Source: Rusavskia elegans
Lineage: Eukaryota > Ascomycota > Lecanoromycetes > Teloschistales > Teloschistaceae
Reading direction: 5' to 3'
DNA length: 64,000 nt
Assembly (NCBI GenBank): GCA_011316305.1
Contig: SAUG01000050.1
Location: 1 to 64,000 of the forward strand
In this document: in pieces, positions 26,797 to 37,869 of the stretch
How positions within the stretch are numbered: the stretch's first letter is position 1
Layout: every line of letters begins with the position of its first letter
Notes under the pieces: model-generated
The model's input: the letters and a program-made list of their open reading frames with translations, nothing else
Database searches by the model: none
Told to the model about the DNA's origin: nothing
Translations under genes and position numbers: made by a program

Positions 26797-27206
26797 TATT
26801 ATATTCGCGACTCTATAAAAATTCTATAGAGAAATTAGTTAAATAAACGAGCCTAATTATCTATAGCCGCCTATAGCCGATATAACCGTCTCTTTTAATA
26901 GGACTTTTAATAGACGGCTACCTGTCGGCCTTTATAGCTACTTTTACTATATATATCGCTTATTACTTCTATAGATAGCTTCTTTTATTAGTCGTTAATA
27001 TAATTATTAAATATATTTCTACTATTTTCTTTTTAATTACTTTATAATAAAAATACCTTATAATATTATAACCGTACTTCTACGGGTATATAGGATTAGT
27101 TATAATAACTTATACTAGAATTCCTTTACTATTTAGTAGCTCGGACTACGTCTACGGCTATAGCTAGATTCGAACGTAACGCCTTCTGATATACAGGGAC
27201 GTTACA
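26797..27206 (+). repeat. Right LTR of D
   Basis: 410 bp, ending GTTACA. Confidence 0.83.
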
Positions 27207-28645
27207 GATGTTTTAGATACGAAATTTTATTTAAATCTTTTAAACGTTTTATTTTAAATTTTTATCTACTAAAAAGGTATATTATTCCGAAATAGATTTA
27301 TAAATAAAACCGTTTTTTTTATATATCTTTCTATTATATTTTAGTAAAATTCTATAAATTTTAGGAAATTTTAAATATTTTTTTTATTTTTCGGAACCGG
27401 CTATTCGCGTATTATCTATAATTTATTTACTTTTATAATAACATTTTTTAGTTTAATTATTTATCTAAAAAACGTAACCTTATATTTATAGAATTCTGAC
27501 TTTTTTTTTTATTTTAAAATTATATTTTCGGAACTTTTATAATATTTTATAAATATATTATATATATTCTTTTTTTATTTCGGAAAAAATTAATATATTA
27601 TCTATATATACTATAATAAAAATATTAAAATAATTATATAATATTTTATTAACTATATATTATAGAGTCGCCGGTATATTTATTAATTTAAAAAATATAA
27701 TCAAGTATTTAAATAGTCTATATTTTATCCTAAATATAGTTTTCTATTTATTTCTAGTCTTAATTTTTAGTAGGTTAAACGTATTTCTTAAATCGAATTT
27801 TATAAAAAATTTAATTCTTTTAATTCTATTTTTTAAATCCGCTAGAAATAGGAATAGATATTTATCTTTTTACGTTACTATATTAAATCTTCTAAAATCG
27901 ATATAAAATCAAAAGTTACTATTTTTTTAGAAATAAATATAACCGGTAAACCTATTTTTAATTTAAAATATTATATATATCTTTTTTTAAAATTATAGTT
28001 AATATATTATTTTAATATTTTTAACTAATTATTATTTAATCCGTAAATTAGTCTAGCTTTTAGCTTTTCCGGGTCTATTATAATAATTTTATAGTTTTTC
28101 TAAATATAAACCGGTAAAAATAGTCTTTTTTCCGGTTTTTTTAATATATTTTGAAATTTTTTAAAAAATTATAGAATTTTATCCGTAATAGATAATTTTT
28201 TTTCGGTCTACTATTTCCGAGTAAAATTACTATATAATTTTTATATTTCGGCTAGCCTTTTAGATATACTAAGAAAATAGTTTCTAATTTTTATTTATAT
28301 CGTTTTTTAAATAATTTCTAGATTTTATAATATAAGTTATAGAATACCTAAATATATATCCCTTTATATTTTTATAATATCGAAAATAATTTTTTCTTTA
28401 TATCTATTATTTTATATCTATAGAGGTTTAGTCTAATATTCGATTTTAATAAATTCTATTTTATTAATAGTTTTTATAAAATAAAGCTCCGTTTTTCTAG
28501 TTAAAGAGACGTTAAATCTTTTTATATATTCTTTTAATATAATATTCCGAATAGTTTCTAAATCGACTAAGGCCTCTATAGGTTATCTAAATAATATTAG
28601 CTAGATAAAAATCGGATTTTTATTTATTTTCCGGAATCGTTAAAA

Positions 28646-29055
28646 TATAATATTTCTATATATTAGAAGGCGTTACGTTCGAGCCTAGCTATAGTTATAG
28701 ACGTAGTCCGAGCTATTAAATAGTAAAGAAATCCTAGTATAAATTATTATAACTAATTCTATATAGCTATAGAGATACGGTTATAATATTACGAGATATC
28801 TTTATTATAAAATAATTAAAAAGAGAATAGTAGAGATATATTTAATAATTATATTAACGACTAATAAAAGAATCTATTTATAGAAATAATAAGCGATATA
28901 TATAATAAAAGTAGCTATAAAAGCCGATAGATAGCCGTCTATTAAAAGTTCTTTTAAAAGGAACGGCTATAGTAGCTATAGACGGCTATAGATAATTAGA
29001 CTCGCTTGTTTAACCAATCCTTCCAAGAAACCTCTGTAAAGTCGTGGACGTAATA
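28646..29055 (-). repeat. Right LTR of C
   Basis: 410 bp, ending at the CTATA duplication. Confidence 0.83.
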
Positions 29056-31107
29056 CTATAAAGGACTCTAGATAAAAGTTAAAAAAGCTATAGTAGCGAT
29101 CGAAAAACCGGATTCGCTAGTAGATTTTATCGAATTTATAATGAAAATCGATACTAGATAGTGTAAAATATATCTAGATAAATAGAGATATAGTAAAATA
29201 GAATCTACTAAAAGAAAATCTAGAAAAAATCTAATAAAACTCGATACTACTAAAACTAAAAAATTAAAAACTAAAGTTTATTATTTATATAAAAAAATAG
29301 GATATTTTAAAAAAAATTACCTAACTAAAAAAGTAATTAAAATAATTAAAAACTTTTTTAAAATAATAAAAGATTTATTTAATAAATATATAGCGAAAAG
29401 CTAATTAGTTTATTATAATAATATTTATCCTATCTATCTATTAGATAAAAAAGAAATAGAATACTATTTTAAAAAACTAAAAAACATATAAAAAATAAAG
29501 CCGATAATCGATTTTAAATTATATAAAACTAAAAAACCCTTTATAGTAATATTTAAAGTTAAAATCGGAAGTTAATAAATAATAGTTTTTATAAATAGAA
29601 AAGATAATAATAAAATTATAAAGGGATTTTATAATAAAATTAAAAGATATTTCTGTAGAAAAATAATATATAATAATAGAATCTTTAATATTAAAGTTAA
29701 AATAAAATATAAATTAATTAGAATAATAAGTTTTATTATAATTAAAAGTTAAAGCAATTATATTATTTTAGAAAATAAATAGAAAAAATCGATTTTAAAA
29801 AAATTAATAAAAAAAAGTATTATCGATAAAAAATTAGAATTATAAATTATATATTTTCTAGCTTATAAAAACCTTTTATATAAAAAAATAAATAAAGTTT
29901 CGATAATAAATTATAAAGGAATTAAAAATTTAAATAGATAATTTAAAAAAAATAAAAAAGTTTAGAAAATAAAAATTTAAAAAAATTACTATTACCTTTT
30001 CTAGTAATTTACTAAAAAATATAATAAAAATAAAAAAATAATTTAATAGCTTTAAATAAACTATATTAGAAATATATATTAAAGTATAATTAAAACTATA
30101 GATTAAATCGAATACTATAAACTAAACTAAATAGACTAGAACGAAAGAATACTAAACCTAATATCTAATATTTAAACTAAAAATAAAAAATTCGATTAGT
30201 ATCCGTCTTTATTATTATAGGACGAAATAGTAGCTAAAGAGTAAAATTTAGCAGAACTATTAAAAAAACTAAAAATTAATTTATAATATAGATATATAAT
30301 CTAAAGCGTATAAAGATAATAGTAAAAAAATCTTTTACTAAATTTTTTTTAGAATTCTATATCTTTTGTAGATTAAAAAAAATTAAAATCTTTTAAAATT
30401 TTATCTAGATTATCCGAATTAAATCTAGATATTAATTTAATAGATACCTTTTATATAGCTAGTATAAAACTAATAGAAAAGTAAAATATAATCGAATTAT
30501 TAAATTTATTAAATCTAGAAAATATATATTACTTCTAAATATTAAAATTACTTTTATATTTATTTAAAGCGCGATAATAAATAATAAAATATTTTTATTT
30601 ACTAAAAAGTCGGCGAAGATCTAATTTTTAGACTAAATATCTATTACGAATTTCTTTTTTAGATTTAAAAAAAAAATTTAATATAATAGCGAGCTTTAGA
30701 ATATTTATTAAAAATACCCGTAATATTAAAACGAAGTTTATTTTTTTTATTTTTAAAATACTTCCTTATAGAAGTTAGTAAAAATAAAGAAATAAAAGAA
30801 ATAATATATAGATAGTATTAGATATTAGAAAATTATATAATTTCTAAATCTAAATATATTTATTATAAATATTACTATTAACTTCGACTTTATATTTTTT
30901 TTAAAAGATTATAGATATATAAAAAATAAAAAAAAGATATTATAATTTCTTTAAACTAAATATAATAAAAAGATTTAAATTAATTTCCCTTTCGAAAATA
31001 TATAATAGAGATATTAAAAAAAATAAAAGAAAAAAGAAAGAAAAAAACTCTTTTTATATTTTATAGACGGTTTTTATACTAGGTAAAAAGCGATATAGAA
31101 GGGACTA

Positions 31108-31517
31108 TATTATATCTACGATTCTATAGAAATTTTCTGAAAGAATTAGTTAAATAAACGAACCTAATTATCTATAGCCGCTTCCAGCCGTTATAGCCGT
31201 CCTTTTTAATAGGATTTTTAATAGATAGCTACCTATCGGCCTTTATAGCTACTTTTATTATATATATTATTTATTATTTCTATAAATTATTTCTTTCGTT
31301 AATTATTAATATAATTATTAAATACGTTTCTACTATTTTCTTTTTAACTATTTTATAATAAAGATACTTTATAATATCGTAACCGTACCTCTACGGCTAT
31401 ATAAAATTAATTATAATAATCTATATTAGGATTCTTTTACTATTTAATAGCTCGGACTACGTCTACGGCTATAATTAAACTCGAACGTAACGCCTTCTGA
31501 TATACAGAGACGTTATA
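31108..31517 (+). repeat. Right LTR of E
   Basis: 410 bp, ending GTTATA before AAAAG. Confidence 0.83.
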
Positions 31518-31522
31518 AAAAG

Positions 31523-33807
31523 GAAGCTAATATTTCTAAAAAAACTAAAAAATCTATTAAATTATAGAACGCTAATATTCGTATCCGGAAAAATCGAAAC
31601 TAAATATGGATTAATATACTATATTTTTTACTACCGGTTAAAATTAAAATAGAAACGGATTTTATATTTATTAATAGCTAGAATTATTAAAAGATATTTT
31701 CTGGAATTACCGGAAATAGTCTTTTTCTATAGTCTAAATTTCGAGCTTATAATTATCTATTAATCGAAGAAATATATTAATAGTAGTCTTTTCTATTAGT
31801 TTAAAAATAAAGATAATACGAAAAGAAATAGCGAGATCTATTTATATCTATATAATAATTTACCGAATATTAATTATTTCGGCGATTTTTATAGTTCGAA
31901 ATCTAGTCTAGCTATATTCGTAAAGTTCGCGATAGCGGTTTATATTTTCGATAATATACTTTTTTTTATTTAGAATATATATTTCTTCCTCTATCGATAG
32001 TTTAAAGCGAGTAATTAAGGCGCTAATTTATATATTAAAATCTTTTATTAAATATTTCTTTTCTATATCCGAAAGTTCGTTAGAATATTATTATAAAGTT
32101 TTACCGCGAAGATATATCTATAGATTCTCTTTAACCTTACTATTTAATCTAGCGACGTCTTTAATTTATTCGGTAAAGATATAGACGTCGCGGAAGTAGA
32201 TATCTTTATCTATATATTTAATATAAAGCTCGGTTTCAGCGGATTTATTATTATAGAAAGGAAAGAAATAACTAATATCGCCTATAACGAATTTCTCGTA
32301 TTTATCGGCTCTAGTAAAAAATATAGGAAGTTTAGATAATAGCGAAAATATTTTCTTTTTCTATTAACTTTATTAGCGAAATTCTATAAACTCTATCTAA
32401 ATTATAATATTCTATTTTTCTAACTTTTCGAAAAATTATATTACTACCGGATTCGAGCTACGGTTTTACGCTATATTTAATTTCCGAATTATATCCGATT
32501 TAAATAAAATAGAAAAATCTACTAGAACTTTATCGATCGTATTTTCCTTTTCTTTATTTTTAAAGGAGATTTAATAATTTACGAGGGTTTATATATATAT
32601 AGAATCGTTTCGGAATTCTACTATATTCTTTCTAAAACGTTTAATAGTAGCTCGCGTTATAGCCCCGCTATCTAACTATTCGTCGGGCTATTTAGGCGAT
32701 CGGAATAGCCGGGAAAATAATTTTATTTTAGCGTCTATATCAGCGAATCCTAAAATGGATTTTCAGATTAGACCGGTTGACAGCTATCTTAATCTAAATA
32801 ATCTAAAAATCCAAATAATCTAAAAATCTAAAAAATAGATTTTCGATAGATTAGAGCTCTAATAGTATCTATAGTACGAATATCTACTTAGTAAATAGCC
32901 TAAAATAAAATCTATATATAAGCTAAAAATAAATCTATATAATCTAATTCGAAAATAAGGTTTAGCGGTCGCCGCTAAAAGCGGGAATAACGGAAGTCGA
33001 ATATCTATTTAATAAACTATACTAGATCTAATCTAATTAGATTCTAGTAAAGAAACCTAATATTTTCGATTTAAATAAAGCTAGCCTAAGGGTATATATA
33101 GGCGTATATAGGCCTATTAACTAAAAAAGACTTAAACGAATTTAAAATTAAATTTTTAAATCTTTTTAGCCGGTTTTAGCTATCTTAGCCGCTTAGCCGT
33201 TTTAGCTGTTTTAGCTACGTAGCTACGTAGCTTCGGGTATACCCGAAACCGGCTAATAAACCGTTTATAAGCCGCTTTTAACTATACCGGCTGAGAACCG
33301 GCTGAAACAACTGAAATAGCTAAAACCGGCTTCAAGCCGGTTTTGGAAAATGCTGATATATAATATTATCTACTTCGGTTTTAAAAAATTTAAAGTTACT
33401 ATAATTATTATATACGAAGTTTAATAAATCTAGAATATTCTAGTACTAGTTAATAGTATATCTAGAGTCGGTTCTATCTATAAACTCGACGAGCTAATAT
33501 CCGAAAAGAATAGTACTATTATCGAGAAATAGAAATAATTTGTCTATCGCTATCGTAATTAATTAGAATCTAATTAATAAACCGGTTTATTTCTATCGTA
33601 TCTAAATATATAAAGGAAAATTAGTAAAAAACGGTAGTTATTTAATAAATACTGCTAATAAAATACATTTAATTAAAATAATTAGTATTTCCGAAAATAC
33701 GAATAACGTTGCTAGTATTATTAGTATATATAAACGGAAATTAGTATTTATAAACGCTATATATATATTATATAGTACGTATAAATAAATCTTTTATTAC
33801 TATTAAT
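31523..33807 (-). pseudogene. Internal 5' segment of F (with repeat R inside)
   Basis: F interior between element E and the right LTR, interrupted by repeat R at 32738-33358. By position it should hold the leader and gag of F. The frames are full of stops and I cannot read a motif. Confidence 0.45.
32738..33358 (-). mobile_element. Repeat R, right copy, inverted
   Basis: About 621 bp, the inverted copy of 1-21 plus 3302-3880. The ends are ATATCAGC and its complement GCTGATAT, with TA at both borders (32736-32737 and 33359-33360; the limits may shift by 1-3 bases). It contains the palindrome-like unit AAACCGGCTTCAAGCCGGTTT-like near 33324-33345 and many GGCTAAAA-type units. No ORF. MITE-like. 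Confidence 0.65.
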
Positions 33808-34048
33808 TATTATAAATCGATTTAAAATAATAATAATAGTTTAATATTTCTATATAGATAGAAAACTTATCTATAAATAAACGAATAAAGCTAAACGTTA
33901 GATCTAATTAGATAACGAATCCCGTAGAATTAATAAACCGCGGTTAACGGGACTTAGTCAGCGTATTAGTCAACCGGTACTATCGGCCAGTACCTCTATA
34001 TCTACTGAATTCTATATAAATTCCAGGTAGTTTAAATAGTTTATAATA
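33808..34048 (-). repeat. Right LTR of F (5' LTR in element sense)
   Basis: 241 bp, same length as the left copy, followed by CGATC. Confidence 0.85.
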
Positions 34049-34053
34049 CGATC

Positions 34054-34976
34054 TTTAATTTAGTTACTTTTAATATATTCAATCAAAATCTAAAAATTTA
34101 AAAGATTCCGTTATTATAAATAAAAAAATTTTAATTATAATAAAATGTTTATTTAGAGTAGTAAAATAGTAAGAGATAATAATATCTTTAAGTTTAGAGG
34201 TAGGATTCTTCTAAGACTGTGAATACACAGTATTTGGCTAAATCCGTTAAGTCCGTGTTGCAAAAGTAGGTGTGTTGCAAAGGTGGAGTAGTCCCAGAGC
34301 CCTAGACTTCTCCTATCCGGCTTGGACACCTCAGTTTGCTACCGGGAAGGCTACACTCCATTTCCGGTGCTCGGTCTCTCTTGGCCCACGTTATGGTGGA
34401 CTCGAGTCAAGTGGATTTTCTAATTCTCCATGAAGACAACTTCGCCGTATCGCGTACACTCCCTTCCGCAGCATCACGACAGCAGAACGAGCTCCGTGGT
34501 CCACCAGTCGCAATTTTGCAGAGGTCATGACATCCTGCGAGCCCAGTGCGACACGCATAAGACACTCAAAAGACTGCTGCTCAAATCATACCTCCTGCCC
34601 AGCTCCTCGAGAAAACTTTGATAAAACACCAGCGCCACATCAACCTACAACAAGCCTGCAACAACTTCTAAACTCCCCCCAAAACCGACTGCCGACTTCC
34701 CTCTCCAGCATCTTCCCGGTCTAGCCTTCCAGCACCTCTCTGCTATTGGTCACTATACGGCATGTGCAAGACATCTCTTGAACCATGGCTTGCTTGCGTG
34801 CTCTGTTGGTTGGTCTGAGCCCACCGAGCTGGTTGCGTGCATTGCATGTGCATTAGCCGACCATTTGGTGGAGTCCTCAAGCCCCCGTCGAGGCTGGTCA
34901 GACCTGGCCTTTCATACCGACAACTTATAGGAAATGACATCTTTGACGTCTTGCTTATCCTCTACATCACATCATC
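34054..34976. other. Repeat-to-gene boundary and permease upstream region
   Basis: AT-rich flank to about 34,200, then an abrupt change to normal composition. A short imperfect tandem repeat TGTTGCAAARGTRGG lies at about 34255-34285. The ORFs here are short and unsupported. The second half is likely promoter and 5' leader of the permease gene. Confidence 0.5.
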
Positions 34977-36760
34977 ATGGCGACCATAGAGGAAAAGACA
35001 ACACAACCATCGACAACCCATAAGAAGTCGTCCGCCCTTTCCTCCAGCGACGATGCCCCAGGCCTTGGAGTCGCGCTCAATGTTTCCGGGCACAAGCAGG
35101 AGTTGCAGCGCAACTTCGGCTTGCTGAGCTTGTGCGGTCTTGGGATAACATCTGGGAATGTCTGGTTCGCATTGGGAGGAACACTGGTATGTGGTGTCTT
35201 TGCCGGACCGAGAGCTTCGAGGCGTTGCTGACCGCCATACTCTCAGAATGTTGCCATCTATAACGGGGGTCCTCCGGGCGTCATCTACGAGTTCATCGCG
35301 GCATCCGTCTTCTATTGGATCGTCGCTGCCTCAATCGCGGAATTGGCGTCAGCGATCCCTTCGTCGGGTGGAGGTAAGAAGAAGTCAATGGCACAGCAGC
35401 GCTCCTGTGATGGATACAAACAATAATACTGAGGCAACGACAGTTTACCATTGGGCTACCATCACCGGCGGTCGATATGGACGTGCTTGCGGCTGGTTCG
35501 CTGGCTGGTGGAATACCTTTGCCTGGCTTCTTGGATTCGCCTCGATCGTCCAGGTTGTCTCGGCCCAGGCAGTGTCCATGTATGCTGTCATGCATGATGG
35601 CCTTGTAACACAGCAGTGGCATGTCTTCGTCACCTACATCATCATTACATGGATAACGGTCGCCGTCGTTCTCTATCTCAATCGAGCGCTTCCGCCGATT
35701 GAGATAATTGGTGGTTTCTTCGTCGCCGCAGGGGTTTTCATCTCCATCCTGGTGTGCGCTATTATGCCACACGTGAATCAGCAGCCTTACGCAACAAATT
35801 TCTCCGTCTGGGAAGATTGGCAAAATCAGACGGGGTATTCGAGCAGCGGCTTTGCTTTCCTGGCGGGTATGCTCAATGGCGCTTACGCCGTGGGGACTCC
35901 AGACCTGGTTACGCATCTGGCTGAGGAAGTCCCGCAGTGAGTAACGCAATCCCTGAACCAAGATCTGATAGATGGGATGATCCAACTGATGATTCCACAG
36001 CCCGAGTCGCAATATTCCCAAAGCCATCCTTTTCCAATTTGTCTTTGGCTTCTTCAGTGGTTTCTTCTACCTGATCTCCATACTGTACGGCATCAGCAAT
36101 TTCGACGATGTACTCGCCAGCCGCTATCTCTTCCCGCTTGCAGAGATCTATCGCCAGGCGGCAGGGAGCAAGGCAGGCTCTGTTGGCCTCCTCTTCCTTG
36201 CCTTCATGCCGACCTTCCTCTCCTGCATCGGCTGCTGCGTCACGGCCAGCCGCGTCTTTTGGACGTTGGCGCGCGATCGAGCGACACCATGCAGCCGCTT
36301 CTTCTCCAACGTTGACCAGAGCACGCACAATCCGTTCCGAGCGATCGTTTTCAGCGGCGTCTTCGTCACGGTGCTTGGGTGCATCTATGTGGGGTCCAAG
36401 ACGGCATTTTCTGCCTTTGTGGGATCCTTCGTCATCCTCTCGACGCTTTCATACATCGCAGCGATCCTTCCGCATCTCCTAAGCGGAAGAAAGAACGTGA
36501 TGCCGGGCTGGTTCTGCATGAAAGGGATAACGGGGTTCATGGTCAATGGGATCGCATGCGCCTACATTATCGTCTTCATCGTCATCTTCTGCTTCCCCTT
36601 CTCCCTGCCGGTTGACGCCGCGCACATGAATTATGCGTCACTCATCACGGGTGGCCTCAGTCTGTTCGTGCTGCTCTTCTGGTTCGTTCGACAGAGCACG
36701 TACGTCGGACCACGGGAAGTGATTCTCGATACCCAAGTTTTGGCGAAGGATGCGCTATGA
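34977..36760 (+). CDS. Amino-acid/GABA-type permease (APC family)
   Basis: Four exons: 34977-35186, 35247-35373, 35444-35936 and 36001-36760. The introns are 60, 70 and 64 bp, all GT-AG, and phases join perfectly to a 529-residue protein. This is the usual length for fungal APC permeases, which have 12 membrane segments. The N-terminus is hydrophilic. Segment 1 begins with FGLLSLCGLGITSGNVWFAL, followed by GGPPGVIYEF and the conserved IAELASAIPSSGGVYHWA block; later the family block VPHPSRNIPKAILFQFVFGF spans the exon 3/4 junction. Known relatives move amino acids, GABA or choline across the plasma membrane by proton symport; the substrate cannot be read from sequence. It is the first gene beside the RIP block, about 0.93 kb from F, and shows no RIP-type damage. 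Confidence 0.92.
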
Positions 36761-37869
36761 TATAGAGATTATGGAGAAAAAAGATGTTGCATATCTACCG
36801 GTGTAAATCGAGGCATTTGGACGGAGAGGAATTTTGGTTGGGAACTAGCATGACCGAGTTGGCGTTTCACTTCTTGAAAAGAAAACCATGTCCATAGATA
36901 GGATGAGTACATAGCTGGAGAGAACAATGGATTTGGCTTGAAGCGACCTGTCCCATCTGGCGTTACGGACCACACCTCGACTTCTGCTGGGCGGGCCAAC
37001 TGAAGCTTCTCACAGAACGTCTACTCGATGTGGTTTTACAAGAGTGACCAGGCGACCTGCCCAGAAATCTTGACCATAGCATACTTTGAGGCATATAAAA
37101 TAAGTAGCTGTATATATATATATATACTTACTCTGACGATCGTTGGACCGATATCCTATATCGAGGTATCGACTGTCAAATATGAGGAAATACTTTGCTA
37201 CGATTTATTTCACAAGAGCTAAAGATGCCAAGCTGGCTAGTCACTCTTATAAAACCACACGGAGAACGTTCTCGCGATGCAGATACAACAGTAGTTGGTG
37301 CCAACGGCTCGGACCATTGTAGCCGAAGGGCGTCTGGAGAGCCTATCCAGCGTCACGATACTCGTATACTTTTTGTTACTCATGTACCACGACGACAGCC
37401 GCTTCGGCCAATCAAGATGGAGTCACCGGGATGTCATCAGTACAGGGACGTGCGTTCACGACCCTATGCTTTTCTACAAGTAACAACCTTGGAGTACTCG
37501 TTTGGTGCTGTCGGAGATTGCTCCTACCAATCCGTGGAAGAGGAGAACACTGCCCCTGACATTGAGTTTTATCGGTGCTTTGTTGCATTGCAGATCGCAT
37601 CACGACCGACAGTCTCCGTAGAGGCGATCGACTCTGTGTGGTCATTGCCTTTCATCATCGGCGAAGAAAAAAGGTCGGAACCTTTTTGCTGCTGCTCCAG
37701 ATTGCCAAGCTAAGTAGGCACATAAGTACAATGCTGTTGTTCCCGTCTCTTTGCATGTCTTTGTCCTTTATCCGTTCGCTTGCTCGATCTTTTGGCCGTC
37801 TGAATTACTCTGAAGCATTGTGCTATTCGTCACTACCCAAGTCCATTCCAATTCTGTCGAGAAGAAACG
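36761..37869. other. Intergenic, no supported gene
   Basis: 1.1 kb. It contains a (TA)8 microsatellite at 37111-37126. An open frame at 37195-37713 has no ATG start at its head, no recognisable domain, and competing frames. The right end should hold the CFEM gene promoter. Confidence 0.5.

Larger units (their letters stand above)
23863..27206 (+). mobile_element. LTR retrotransposon D (gag-type)
   Basis: LTRs are 23863-24272 and 26797-27206 (410 bp each); total 3.34 kb. The interior is collinear with A. The Gag knuckle relic is at 24967-25008 with Tyr at all four ligand positions. The flanks GTTTC and GATGT do not match, so no target duplication is visible, unlike every other element here. 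Confidence 0.83.
18009..29055 (-). mobile_element. LTR retrotransposon C (pol-only type), host of MITE, B and D
   Basis: Target duplication CTATA (18004-18008 and 29056-29060). The left LTR is 18009-19313 including an 893-bp MITE; the right LTR is 28646-29055. Removing the MITE, B and D leaves 3967 bp, one base from H. Minus-strand reading gives the same protease start, next to the 28646 LTR, and RT segments (27.2-28.6 kb). RNase H and integrase parts follow in 22.5-23.86 kb and the pol end at 19314-19620. Confidence 0.85.
17119..31517 (+). mobile_element. LTR retrotransposon E (gag-type), host of C
   Basis: LTRs are 17119-17527 and 31108-31517, with target duplication AAAAG (17114-17118 and 31518-31522). 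Its interior is interrupted after 18008 by element C and resumes at 29061 without loss. The net length is about 3.35 kb, like D. The Gag knuckle relic is readable near 29280-29325 with the same Cys/His-to-Tyr changes. Confidence 0.87.
3918..34048 (-). mobile_element. Outer Ty3 chromovirus F, split by nested insertions
   Basis: Two 241-bp direct repeats (3918-4158 and 33808-34048) are flanked by the 5-bp duplication CGATC (3913-3917 and 34049-34053). Removing G (7357-15039), E (17119-31522) and repeat R (about 32738-33360) leaves about 7.4 kb, the normal size of a full-length Ty3 element. The interior reads on the minus strand: gag side near 33.8 kb, reverse transcriptase near 7.1 kb, chromodomain near 4.7 kb. 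All coding frames are destroyed by RIP-type changes. The remaining F segments are 4159-7356, 15040-17118, 31523-32735 and 33361-33807. Confidence 0.85.

Noticed and set aside
1..34200. Mitochondrial insertion or centromere as explanation of the AT-rich block
   Set aside because: LTR pairs, target duplications and Ty3 coding relics with RIP-type changes explain nearly all of it. A centromeric location remains possible but has no direct sign.
1..34200. Starship-type giant element or CRISPR array
   Set aside because: No tyrosine-recombinase captain gene, no cargo genes, and no regularly spaced direct repeats.
37195..37713. 172-codon open frame between the permease and the CFEM gene
   Set aside because: Begins with TTG rather than ATG, has no recognisable domain, and overlaps other frames on both strands.
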